DNA of 64,000 bases from Shewanella sp. Choline-02u-19 (GTDB lineage Bacteria; Pseudomonadota; Gammaproteobacteria; Enterobacterales; Shewanellaceae): assembly GCF_002836205.1 (NCBI RefSeq), contig NZ_PJBE01000012.1:248001-312000 (forward strand), given 5' to 3'. Made by a program: the position numbers and the translations under genes. The notes below the pieces were generated by a model. It did no database searches and was not told the DNA's origin. It worked only from the letters and a program-made list of their open reading frames with translations. The stretch's first letter is position 1. Each line of letters starts with the position of its first letter. This document shows, piece after piece, positions 23,927 to 32,767 of the stretch.

Positions 23927-25635
23927 CAGCTTTGTTTCACCCAAGTCGCGATATGCGCTATCTGATCAGTGGCTTGGTTTTGCGAAACGCTCACCTCGAT
24001 GACTGACGGCCCTGCGTAGGTCATGGCATATTCGTAAGACTCGATAAAGTCATCGAGATCTTCAACTTGGTTGTAGGCTAAACCAAACATTGCCGCACCA
24101 AAACCAAACTCAAGCCCATGGGACAAACGATAGTAATCGGTTCGTAGCTGCTCGTTTGGCACTGGCAGCAGATTGAAAATGTTACCGCCATCATTATTGA
24201 GGATCACAATGATTAACGGACTGGTGACGCTGCGCGCAATCGCCAGAGAGTTGAGATCGTGTAGTTGTGAAATATCGCCAATAATCAGTGTGGTTGGCTT
24301 TTTTTCCGCAATGGCAACGCCGCATGCGGTGGCGAGTAAGCCATCTATCCCTGAAGCACCACGATTGGTGAAGACCGTGGCGTGTTCTGCGCTAATAGGG
24401 GCAAACATATCAAATAGTCTGACAGGCAAACTGTTGCCAATAAATAGCTGGTGCTGGCTCGTTTGGCGTTTAGCAATTGCTCGTATGGCTTGCGCCTCAC
24501 CGAATTGAGCATGATCAATTTGCTGCTGGTATAAGGTTTCTAGCGCTTCATTCTGCTGCACTAATGCTAAGGCCCATTGAGCCTGAGATGAGCGTGGCCA
24601 AGGTAGCGCGCTAAAGGTGTTAGCGTGCGCAATCCATACCTGTTTAGCTTTATGGTTAGGATCGAGTCTTTGTTGCTGCGGCAATACTTGCCAGTAGTCT
24701 TTCCAGTTATGCTCGCTCAAATAACTGCTCAAGCGTTTTGACAAGATACGCCCGCCAAACACAATCACTTTTTCGGCCTGTGCTAGCAGAGCTTGCGACT
24801 TAGGTTGCAGTAATAATTGGTCGATATTACCAATGGCGGCACTGCTTTGTCGCAGTTGCGATTGTGCATCGGTCACTATGGGCCAGCCGAGCTTTATCGA
24901 CAATGCGATCAGTTGCTCGGGGTGATGCTCTGGAGCCAGTGTCGCCGCGACAATAATGCCTTTACCATGGACAAACCTTGCTAGCGCATCGTGGGTTGGC
25001 AATTGTGAAGCAGTTTGGGCTGCGTACTGAATATAAGGTGCTTTAGTTTGCTGCCATTGGGCTATCGGCTTTAAGTAATGACTAAAGTCTGCTTGAGGCG
25101 CTGCTGGATAGAGTGGCTCGCGGTACATACAGTTTATATGCACGGGTTGTGTTTGGTTACTGACGGCATCATCGATTGAGCTCAGTAATGCCGCTGGGCT
25201 AATGCTCTTGTCTGGCGTGGGCAAGTTTAGTGACTTGGCATATTGAGCGAAAATAGCGGGCTGAGTCATCGCTTGGTTAGCGCCACAGTCGATAAGCTCT
25301 GGTGGACGATCGCCTGAAAGCACAATCAGTGGCACTTGGGTTAGCCAAGCTTCAATAATAGCGGGGTAAAGGTTAGCCACTGCGGTGCCAGAGGTGGTAA
25401 TAATAGCCACTGGCGCGCCACTGGCCTTGGCAATGCCCAGCGCCATAAAGCCTAAGCCTCTTTCGTCAAAATGCAGATGTTGGCATAGCTTGTCCTGCTT
25501 AGCCGCAGCAAGGGTTAACGGGGTTGAGCGCGACCCCGGCGCCATACAGACATGTTTGACCCCTAGACGAGCAAGCTCCTCTAAGATTAATGTTCCCCAA
25601 AGCAGGTTTAATTCAGCTGTATGTTTAGTTTGCAT
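23926..25635 (-). CDS. menD: SEPHCHC synthase MenD (thiamine diphosphate dependent)
   Basis: 569 residues: a thiamine diphosphate enzyme with the N-terminal VKHVCMAPGSRSTPLTLAA, the activating-Glu region HFDERGLGFMALG and the C-terminal cofactor segment starting GDISQLHDLNSL and ending NNDGGNIFNLLP. It condenses 2-oxoglutarate-derived succinic semialdehyde with isochorismate, the first committed step to menaquinone. It is the first gene of the men operon; menF is not in the window. Menaquinone is the electron donor for CymA encoded 13 kb away. Confidence 0.95.
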   Translation of the reverse strand: MQTKHTAELNLLWGTLILEELARLGVKHVCMAPGSRSTPLTLAAAKQDKLCQHLHFDERGLGFMALGIAKASGAPVAIITTSGTAVANLYPAIIEAWLTQVPLIVLSGDRPPELIDCGANQAMTQPAIFAQYAKSLNLPTPDKSISPAALLSSIDDAVSNQTQPVHINCMYREPLYPAAPQADFSHYLKPIAQWQQTKAPYIQYAAQTASQLPTHDALARFVHGKGIIVAATLAPEHHPEQLIALSIKLGWPIVTDAQSQLRQSSAAIGNIDQLLLQPKSQALLAQAEKVIVFGGRILSKRLSSYLSEHNWKDYWQVLPQQQRLDPNHKAKQVWIAHANTFSALPWPRSSQAQWALALVQQNEALETLYQQQIDHAQFGEAQAIRAIAKRQTSQHQLFIGNSLPVRLFDMFAPISAEHATVFTNRGASGIDGLLATACGVAIAEKKPTTLIIGDISQLHDLNSLAIARSVTSPLIIVILNNDGGNIFNLLPVPNEQLRTDYYRLSHGLEFGFGAAMFGLAYNQVEDLDDFIESYEYAMTYAGPSVIEVSVSQNQATDQIAHIATWVKQS

Positions 25636-26252
25636 AGTTAATTACCATCCCAATGATAATGTTAGTTTAACTTGCTTTAGTGCAAAGGAATATGATCGTC
25701 CTTGGTTTTCTTAAATCTAAGGGTTTTCACTGGCAGGGAATAAATCAATAGTCGGTTTTCGACAGTTAAGCACCTAGTAATAGGTGTCACCGTGATTAAC
25801 ATATCGGAGTGTTGAATTTATCGCAGGGCTTATGAATGTACTCACTATAAGTGGAGCTTTTAAATTTATATCCTTTGGCGAAAGCCATCATTTCTGTCTA
25901 CGACCAAATGCCATTGTTAACCCGCTGTGAGGTCAACACAAAATGTTATTGTCGACTTTGCCACTACTCTAGGTTCTCGTACTTCAATTATTGCTTTAAC
26001 ATGCCGTACAAAGTAATACCAATTGTATTAAATACCTGTTCATTCAGTGCTTTGAAAGCCACCCTACGGGAAGCGCTAAATACTTAATAGAATGACTATA
26101 GCGGCGGTTATTTACGCAAGCTATCAAGATGATTTTCCAAGGCATAAATATCATATACGCCATTTGGACGATGCTGTAAAATAGCGGAGTGACAATAATA
26201 TAAGTTCAAACGTTCTATTTACATCGAGAAGAAGATTGGAGTTAAAAAAACA
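25636..26252. other. Intergenic region upstream of menD and of the prepilin gene
   Basis: About 617 bases, mostly A+T-rich, holding the divergent promoters of the men operon and the prepilin gene. A 78-codon frame (25851-26087) has no ribosome site. A segment near 26008-26095 (ATACCAATTGTATTAAATAC... and GAAAGCCACCCTACGGG) looks like a dispersed Shewanella intergenic repeat. No terminator or operator is clear. Confidence 0.4.
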
Positions 26253-26738
26253 TTGAAAAGTAAGGGCTTTACACTCATCGAGCTGGTGGTTGTTATCATT
26301 ATATTGGGGATCCTTGCGGTCGCCGCAGCTCCAAAATTTTTAAACATAAGTAGCGATGCACGTATAGCATCCCTAGATGGGTTTGTAGGCGCTGTTAAAT
26401 CAGCGAATTCAATTGTAATGAGTAAGGCTGTTCTCGCGGGAGTTGCATCGGCTAAAGTTGAAACAAACATCCCGAATACTGATTTATATGTGCTTGACGG
26501 TTCTATGAGTATTAAACCTGAACACATAAAGGCTGCAATGAATGTTGATGGGTTTATGATTACTGATTATCCAAACAATTCGACTATGCTAAGTACTTAC
26601 GTATATTTGGGGGATAAAATATTAGAATCGCAAGAACTTAGAGCCCTGAATTGTTTTGTTCAACTTTCACGATCAGTCGGCGTTGGTAATATTGTTAATA
26701 GTGAATTGAAGGTGAACAAATTTTACGATGGCTGTTAA
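26253..26738 (+). CDS. Type IV prepilin-like protein (MshA/PilE type), stand-alone
   Basis: 161 residues with a class III leader cleaved before Phe: KG^FTLIELVVVIIILGILAV, including the Glu at mature position 5 and a long hydrophobic helix. Two cysteines near the end (LNCFVQL and the terminal YDGC) fit the disulfide loop of pilins. The start is a TTG at 26253 with GGAG at 26238-26241. No assembly ATPase or other pilus gene is adjacent; the PilBCD machinery at 48.5-52.5 kb could process and assemble it. Minor pilin, MSHA-like pilin or pseudopilin cannot be distinguished. Codon use looks A+T-richer than neighbours. Confidence 0.85.
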   Translation: MKSKGFTLIELVVVIIILGILAVAAAPKFLNISSDARIASLDGFVGAVKSANSIVMSKAVLAGVASAKVETNIPNTDLYVLDGSMSIKPEHIKAAMNVDGFMITDYPNNSTMLSTYVYLGDKILESQELRALNCFVQLSRSVGVGNIVNSELKVNKFYDGC

Positions 26739-27129
26739 ATTGAATTAGACATATGTGGGCCAGAGTACAATTTAGTGCCAAGCGTTCGGCTTTGGATTTG
26801 GCCTTTAATCGAAAGTTGGCAGTTACTCCTTAAGACTCTCTTGTCAAAAATAGTGTTAGCAATGACTGATACACTCCTATCGAAGATAGTCATAACCGCG
26901 TAAACGCGGGAGTGGTTAGCATAACGCTGACTGCTAACCAGCAGACAGATTGCGACTGATAACCACTTAGAGAGTGTTGGCCAGCTTAGGGCCATTGCTT
27001 GATCAAGCATCAAGGCCTGCGCCAAAACTGAGTGCGGAGGGTATTGCCATAACATGCCAGTGGCAATGACCAGCGCCATGGCAAGTCGATTATCGCTTTC
27101 CTTCTTACGTCATTTTCAGTTTTATATGG
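26739..27129. other. Intergenic stretch with a doubtful minus-strand frame and repeat-like sequence
   Basis: A minus-strand frame (26735-27079, 114 codons) starts with a plausible hydrophobic segment (ALVIATGMLWQYPPH) but lacks a ribosome site and continues upstream in frame to CGT-AAG-AAG without a start, so it may be a gene remnant. Its second half covers bases 26770-26905 (CTTTAATCGAAAGTTGGCAG...) that resemble dispersed Shewanella intergenic repeats. I would not annotate a gene here without homologues. Confidence 0.35.
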
Positions 27130-27558
27130 TTAACCTTGATTGTCTATCCACTCACTCATCACCACATGGGTTTTAATTTTGGTGATATCGTCTTGAGCAT
27201 CAATAAACTCACGGATCTCGTGTAGACGTTTCATTGATGCCGCAGTGGCATAGATCAGTAGATCCATATCGCCAGTGATGCCTTTACAAGTAATAATTTC
27301 TGGGATGGTATGGAAAATTTTGACGATATCGGCGCAGTTGGGGCATTTGTGTTGGATTTCAAAGTAGGCTGAGACCCCATCAGTTTGGGATGCACTTAAT
27401 ATCACTTGATAACCACGAATAGTACCCGATGATTCCATCTTCTTTATTCGCTCAGTGACCGCAGAGCGTGATAGATTCACTGCCGCCGCAATGTCTGAGA
27501 TGCTGCGGCGTGCATCTGATCTTAAGGCACTTAAAATGGCATTATCAAACTTGTCCAT
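27130..27558 (-). CDS. Lrp/AsnC-family transcriptional regulator
   Basis: 142 residues: N-terminal winged helix-turn-helix (LRSDARRSISDIAAAVNLSR-SAVTERIKKM) and a C-terminal RAM ligand domain. The RAM domain has two extra cysteines (HKCPNCADIVK), found in some Lrp subgroups. The start at 27558 (MDKFDNAIL) has GGAA seven bases before it; longer starts at 27573 and 27603 are less likely. It is divergent from the YjeH-type exporter, separated by about 140 bases, and probably controls it in response to an amino acid. Confidence 0.9.
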   Translation of the reverse strand: MDKFDNAILSALRSDARRSISDIAAAVNLSRSAVTERIKKMESSGTIRGYQVILSASQTDGVSAYFEIQHKCPNCADIVKIFHTIPEIITCKGITGDMDLLIYATAASMKRLHEIREFIDAQDDITKIKTHVVMSEWIDNQG

Positions 27559-27701
27559 GATCAATTCCAACATAATGACGGCATTAAAGTAAAATACCGA
27601 CAAAATGACGGTAGATTTGGTGAAGGTGACGGCGATTAAACGCAGAAAGCTAGTCAGTCTAGAATTATAATGGTGCCATTGTAAACCAGAGCATATAAGA
27701 C

Positions 27702-28955
27702 ATGAATCAAATACAAGGAACCATAGGCCGTTGGCAAGGTGCCGGGCTTATGGCCACCACTTTGTTGGGTACTGGCGTGTTTATCCTGCCACAAATGACA
27801 ATCGTGACCGCAGGGCAAGGCGCATTAATCGCCTGGCTAGTATTAACGCTAGCGATTATTCCGGTGACGCTGGTGTTTGGACGTTTAGCCAGTGTGCTAC
27901 CCCATGCCGCAGGGCCGGCCTATTTTGTAGAGCAAGCGTTTGGTCGTACTGCTGGACGAACGATTGGCTTGATGTTTTTACTGGTGGTGCCCATCGGTGC
28001 ACCGGCCGCTATTCTAATGACCTTTCAATTCGTTAATGCGCTAGTGCCGATAAATGGTTGGGCGCAAGTTGGCACCGAGTTGTTATTGCTAGGAGTGCTA
28101 CTGTTACTTAATTTACGCGGCATTCAAGTTTCTGCAAAACTGCAGTTCGGGTTAACTTTAGCAATTGTCTCGGTCGTGGCAGCGCTATTTGGCGGTGTTG
28201 GCTTGAGTTTATCGGAGCTTGAATCTTTTACCCATCAAGATGCACCGAATGCGAGCCTGATCATGGCCGCGGTCGGTATTGCATTCTGGAGTTTTTTGGG
28301 TATCGAAGCGATGACACATCTTGCCAATGACTTTCGTCAGCCGAAGCAAGATATGATCCCTGCAATGCTCATCGGCACCGTGCTGGTTGGCGTGGTTTAT
28401 TTAGCCTGTACCTTATTACTATTGGTCGTGCCAAGCGATACACCAGTGGCGATGGTCGGCGTGTTCGACAGTTTACTGGGCGGCTATGGGGCACAGGTGA
28501 TTGGCATATTGGGGATCGTGAGTGGTTTGGCTACCGTCAATGTTTATACCGCGAGTGTCTCTAGATTAATCTGGAGCTTTAGCCGAGATGGCGTATTGCC
28601 AAAATACTTTAGCCAATTGAATCAGCATCATTCACCTGCTCGCGCTGCAATAGCGGTGCTGATTGCGATGGCATTAGTCATTATAGTGACCTACGCAACA
28701 GGTCAGCAATTAGAAGATCTTATTGCGTGGAGCAATGGGGTGTTTGTGATTATCTATTTGGCCACTATGTTTGCTGCGGCTAAATTACTGAGCAAGCGTT
28801 ACTTGCCATTGGTGATACTGAGCTGTGCATTATGCGCTGTTATTGGTTTTGCTTTAGGTTGGAATATGACCTACGCGATAGTATTAATGCTGGTTCTGTT
28901 TCCCATGTTGTGGGCGCAGAAAACCCACCTTAATCGAAAGCAATTCGCGTTGTAG
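27702..28955 (+). CDS. yjeH: APC-family amino acid exporter, YjeH-like (methionine/branched-chain)
   Basis: 417 residues with about twelve membrane helices. It aligns by eye along its length with E. coli YjeH: GLMATTLLGTGVFILPQ near the start, GPAYFVEQAFGRTAGR, AFWSFLGIEAMTHLANDFR-P and the final AWSNGVFVIIYLATM. YjeH exports L-methionine and branched-chain amino acids. It has a divergent Lrp-type regulator, a common pairing for such exporters. It is convergent with a TerB gene 20 bases downstream, with a small hairpin (AGCGGC/GCCGCT, 28959-28974) between them. Confidence 0.85.
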   Translation: MNQIQGTIGRWQGAGLMATTLLGTGVFILPQMTIVTAGQGALIAWLVLTLAIIPVTLVFGRLASVLPHAAGPAYFVEQAFGRTAGRTIGLMFLLVVPIGAPAAILMTFQFVNALVPINGWAQVGTELLLLGVLLLLNLRGIQVSAKLQFGLTLAIVSVVAALFGGVGLSLSELESFTHQDAPNASLIMAAVGIAFWSFLGIEAMTHLANDFRQPKQDMIPAMLIGTVLVGVVYLACTLLLLVVPSDTPVAMVGVFDSLLGGYGAQVIGILGIVSGLATVNVYTASVSRLIWSFSRDGVLPKYFSQLNQHHSPARAAIAVLIAMALVIIVTYATGQQLEDLIAWSNGVFVIIYLATMFAAAKLLSKRYLPLVILSCALCAVIGFALGWNMTYAIVLMLVLFPMLWAQKTHLNRKQFAL

Positions 28956-28975
28956 CAGCGGCAATAGCCGCTTAC

Positions 28976-29434
28976 TCAAGGTTTTTGTTGTGTTTCAATC
29001 GCGATATTGCGCATCTGAATGAGTTCGCTATGCCTAAGGTGTAGCAATTCAGAGGTGCGGCGGATCATCTGGTCTTCATATTGACACAGGTGCCCGTCAA
29101 CATAGGCTAAACGCCACATTGCGAGGATCAAATGCTGTTTTTGCTCTATATCGAAGTTGTCATTAATCGCTTGAGTAAACTCATAAAGTGAGGTGGAATT
29201 CTGTTGTGACACGGTCGCGTTGGCGATTAATGCACTGACATCTTCTATTGATAAGCCCAAAGTGGTGGTGAGAAGCTCAGGTAATATCTTGGCTTCTTCA
29301 TCTGACATGTTCTCATCGGCCATGACGACTTCTAATAGCAAGCTGGCAGCGGCAAGGTTAAGGTGCTGCGCCTGCTCTTCAGCAGAAAGCGTGTGGTGTT
29401 GAGCTTCAAAAAACTGTTTTAGCTTGGCAAGCAT
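28976..29434 (-). CDS. TerB-family protein
   Basis: 152 residues, all-helical, with the TerB-like pattern: AAASLLLEVVMADENMSDEE (acidic putative metal site) repeated later as LAMWRLAYVDGHLCQYEDQM. TerB domains bind metal and are found in tellurite resistance and other stress loci, but stand-alone copies such as this are common and of unknown role. No other ter genes are nearby. It is convergent with the yjeH-like gene. Confidence 0.8.
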   Translation of the reverse strand: MLAKLKQFFEAQHHTLSAEEQAQHLNLAAASLLLEVVMADENMSDEEAKILPELLTTTLGLSIEDVSALIANATVSQQNSTSLYEFTQAINDNFDIEQKQHLILAMWRLAYVDGHLCQYEDQMIRRTSELLHLRHSELIQMRNIAIETQQKP

Positions 29435-29543
29435 GCAAGAGCCTCAAAGGTGATTATAAAAATTAGAGCATTAAATCGCATGAGAGTTCCATCTTGACTT
29501 AGCTGAATGCTTCAACAATAGCCAAGATGGATAAATCCTTGGT

Positions 29544-30053
29544 TTACAATATAGCGCCAAGTCCTTTCATTAATAGGTCAGAGGTGCCAGAGGTGCCATT
29601 CGTGTCGAGGTAACCCTTTACGATATCAATCATAGGTGCGGCTAAGTCTTTAGAAATGCCTAGCTTTTCAAAAGCGTCGTATACCATAGCACCGCCCTGC
29701 AGTGAATCACCTAATCCACCCGCTTTAGATAATAAGCCTGACATACCTGAATCGTTGTCGAGCTCAGGCACTGCACCTAGCAAACCATCAATACCGGGGA
29801 TAGAGTCCGAAATTGAGCTGAAATCACTACTGCCCAGTGAAGACTGTGCGAGTGATAACAAACTGCCTAAACCGCCCTCAGCTTGACCTTGGCTTAAGCC
29901 TAATTGCGACATAACATTACCGACTAAATCATCAGACTGCGAAGGGGTTGAAATCGCTTTGGTTGCTTCTGCTAATGGGTCGAATCCGTGGGCGTTAATC
30001 TGAGTTGAGAATATGCTGAGAAGCGTCAGAATACTTGCAGTCAATAATTTCAT
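29544..30053 (-). CDS. DUF2780 secreted protein
   Basis: 169 residues with a signal peptide (MKLLTASILTLLSIFSTQI, cleavage near NAHG). The mature protein is Gly/Ser/Leu-rich (QGQAEGGLGSLLSLAQSSLG, GIDGLLGAVPEL) and ends in a helix-rich part, as in the DUF2780 (VcgC/VcgE-like) family. The function is unknown. ATG 30053 is preferred over 30062 because AGGA lies eight bases upstream. It appears to be a single gene. Confidence 0.78.
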   Translation of the reverse strand: MKLLTASILTLLSIFSTQINAHGFDPLAEATKAISTPSQSDDLVGNVMSQLGLSQGQAEGGLGSLLSLAQSSLGSSDFSSISDSIPGIDGLLGAVPELDNDSGMSGLLSKAGGLGDSLQGGAMVYDAFEKLGISKDLAAPMIDIVKGYLDTNGTSGTSDLLMKGLGAIL

Positions 30054-30239
30054 AAGGGCCATCCTTTTAAGGTAATTCTGTTGTGTTATTTAACGAGTTT
30101 AACGGTTTTAACAAACAGTTTGCAGTTTTTTTACTTTTAACAAATAGCTAATACGTGATTTCAACTGTGCATTAATTACCAAACTTGGGTATCCTTAGCC
30201 CTAATTCGTGTTACTCGATTTCATTTTTTGGAAAACTCT

Positions 30240-30968
30240 ATGTCATTATCAGCAATCTTGACTCAAGCATTTAACTTTTTTCGTAATAATATTAGCCAAT
30301 TAGCGGCTTTGACTGTTCCTGTGTTGTTTATCCAAGTGGGTATTCAACTGTGGTTGAGTTTAGAGATAAACGCTGCTGATCTTGAAAAACCTCAGTTTGG
30401 CACCAGTCATATGGTCGCTATGATGGTGTTGTTGCTGGTATTTTCATTTTTAATTGCAGCATTAACGCTGTTTTTAGAGATCCGTTCACAGGGACACAGT
30501 CCTAGTAACGGCATGATATTAAAAACCAGTTTGAACTTTGTTCCTGCGCTATTGTTGGCTGGCGTCTTTTCGGGTCTAGCGGTACTGGCGCCTTTCTTCG
30601 TGCTACTCGCGATCAACCCTATGCTGGGAATCATTGGTTTGGTGATTAGTGTTTATCTTTTTGCTCGGCTGGCCTTTGTTAACTTCATGGTGGTCGTTGA
30701 GCGATTGACACCCATGGAAGCTATTAAGCGTAGCTTTGCATTTAGTGGACCGATAACACTGAAAACAATAACGGTATTATTACTGTATATTCCGGTCTCG
30801 TTGGTGGGCAGTGTGCTGGCTATGGCGACACAACTTGGCGGTCTACCGTTACAGTTAGTGGGTGAAGTTATTGTGGCATTTTTTGGCTTATTCGTTAACG
30901 TGGTTCTATTTCGTTTATATATGGTGTCACGTGAACAGCCAGATACAGCCGGTAATCTAGAGCCATAA
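30240..30968 (+). CDS. YciC-like (UPF0259) inner-membrane protein
   Basis: 242 residues with about six membrane helices. The second half resembles the UPF0259/YciC pattern: ARLAFVNFMVVVERLTPMEA, IKRSFAFSG and the ending NVVLFRLYMVSRE. ATG 30240 has GGA upstream; a TTG at 30228 is less likely. The function is unknown. It is divergent from the DUF2780 gene. Confidence 0.65.
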   Translation: MSLSAILTQAFNFFRNNISQLAALTVPVLFIQVGIQLWLSLEINAADLEKPQFGTSHMVAMMVLLLVFSFLIAALTLFLEIRSQGHSPSNGMILKTSLNFVPALLLAGVFSGLAVLAPFFVLLAINPMLGIIGLVISVYLFARLAFVNFMVVVERLTPMEAIKRSFAFSGPITLKTITVLLLYIPVSLVGSVLAMATQLGGLPLQLVGEVIVAFFGLFVNVVLFRLYMVSREQPDTAGNLEP

Positions 30969-31075
30969 CCCTCAGTATTGAACATAGGCAATGATGGCGA
31001 GTGTTTTAGATGACATGCGCCATTGTTCTAGCTAATTCAACGTAACGCATGTGGTAAACGGCGTGGGAGCATATC

Positions 31076-32485
31076 TTGTTAAACGATATTGAATTCGTTA
31101 ATCAGTTTTCAGTCGAGCTGGGACAGGATTATCGCAAGGCTAAAAGCTTTGTAACTGATGTGCCAACGCAAGCTTTGCTTCATGTAAGAAGCTTTAGCCA
31201 TAAGCTAACCAGCTTACTGGCTGAAGAGTATGCTATCGATTTCGATAGCCCCAACCTTTACGATCGCATTGAGCTGCTAAACCAACGCAGACTTATCGAT
31301 GTTAAAACCACCCGAGCTCTGCATAAACTGCGTGCCGATGGTAATCGTGGTGCCCATCCTGAAAAGTATCACCTTACTCCTGAGCAATTGCAGGAGTTAA
31401 GTCAGCGCGCAATAAAAAATCTACTCTTGCTGGTGGATTCACTGTTCAGTCAGGTGACGAATACGAGCAAGCCAGAATATTACTTTGAAGAGTTTGATGC
31501 CTTAGCGGGTAGAGACTTGTGCTATCGCGCGGTGATGGAGCGAGACGCGGAATCGCAATATCTAGTCGGTATGTCGCTTAAGACGCGAGCGTTAATGCAA
31601 AGAGAGCAGGAATTAGCATTACAAGAAAGCCGTGATGACAAGGTTGAAGATCGCTCTACTGCATCGTTTAAGCAAGCCAGCTATTGGTTTGCGCAGGCCG
31701 CCAATGATGATGTGAATGCCTTATATGAACATGGCGTATCATTAGTCCATGGTTACAGCGGTGAATTTGATGTTGTAGGGGGTGAGCAGGCCATTGCTTC
31801 AGCGGCAGCTGGAGGCGTCGCTAATGCCATGGCGTTGTTAGGTTACTTCTATTTAGTCGGTAGTCAGCATTTTGAAGCCGATGTGCAGCTTGCTGAGCGT
31901 TACTTGAGTCAAGCGGCAAAGCTCGAGCAATCAGAAGCAATGGCAAATCTGGGTGTACTTTATTATCAGCAATCTGATCTGAAAACGGCTTATAAATATA
32001 TCAGTCGCGCGGCAAAAGTAGGTTTCCCGCATGCACAATACCATCTGGCGCTGATGTTAGCCCGCGGTGAAGGCTGTGATGCTGATGCGGTACAAAGCGA
32101 ACATTGGTTGGCTGAAGCTGCTGAGCAAGGCCAAGTCGATGCTATGTTCTCTAGAGCACAGTCGATGCTGCATGATGACACTGGATTAGGGGATGATTAC
32201 TCGCAGGCAGAAAGCTATTTACGTGAAGTGATTAAATACGGTCATAGTGTGCCAGCAATGATAGAGCTGAGTATTGCGCTTGCCGATGGTATGTTAGGGC
32301 GTATCGATGTTGTGTCTTCAGCCTCTTTATTAAAACTGGCTCGAGAGCACGCTAATGATGATGAACTGGCGGTGATCGAACCTCTATGGGCTTCACTTGA
32401 GCAGCAAGTACTCTCTGTGATGGAAATGACCAACTCACCTCAAGAAAAAGAAGCGTTAGCAAAAGCGGCTGAATTACTTAGCTAA
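31076..32485 (+). CDS. DUF4145-like (HEPN-type) domain fused to Sel1 repeats
   Basis: 469 residues. The first about 125 look like a DUF4145 domain (FVTDVPTQALLHVRSFSHKL, then LHKLRADGNRGAHPEKYHLT), which belongs to the HEPN-like helical superfamily. From about residue 160 come Sel1/TPR-like helical repeats (DVNALYEHGVSLVHGYSG, GGVANAMALLGYFYLVG, SEAMANLGVLYYQQSDL, FPHAQYHLALMLARGEGCD, GQVDAMFSRAQSML). No signal peptide is seen, so it is probably cytoplasmic. The start is a TTG at 31076 with GGGAG eight bases upstream. Sel1 repeats mediate protein-protein contacts. The role is unknown, and no obvious partner gene lies beside it. Confidence 0.8.
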   Translation: MLNDIEFVNQFSVELGQDYRKAKSFVTDVPTQALLHVRSFSHKLTSLLAEEYAIDFDSPNLYDRIELLNQRRLIDVKTTRALHKLRADGNRGAHPEKYHLTPEQLQELSQRAIKNLLLLVDSLFSQVTNTSKPEYYFEEFDALAGRDLCYRAVMERDAESQYLVGMSLKTRALMQREQELALQESRDDKVEDRSTASFKQASYWFAQAANDDVNALYEHGVSLVHGYSGEFDVVGGEQAIASAAAGGVANAMALLGYFYLVGSQHFEADVQLAERYLSQAAKLEQSEAMANLGVLYYQQSDLKTAYKYISRAAKVGFPHAQYHLALMLARGEGCDADAVQSEHWLAEAAEQGQVDAMFSRAQSMLHDDTGLGDDYSQAESYLREVIKYGHSVPAMIELSIALADGMLGRIDVVSSASLLKLAREHANDDELAVIEPLWASLEQQVLSVMEMTNSPQEKEALAKAAELLS

Positions 32486-32767
32486 AATGCTCAATACAGA
32501 TACTCTTTTGCTTCAGTCTTAAAATGCAACTAGTGTGATTTCTATTCCCTTTCCTTCAATAAGCAGTGCGGGCTGCATTTATTGTACAGCTCTAGATTGA
32601 TATCTATACACACGCCGCGTAGTAGATTTTTCTGTCCTAAATTCTTTCCTAAGTAGAAAACAGGGTAAATGATTCCATACTCATATAATTAACATATTCT
32701 CAAATTCCAGTTGTATACATTATTCTATATGTGTACATTGACGACAATCAAAATGCTGGAGCGCCCT

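Noticed and set aside
25851..26087. 78-codon plus-strand frame upstream of the prepilin gene
   Set aside because: Non-ATG start, no ribosome site, passes into repeat-like sequence.
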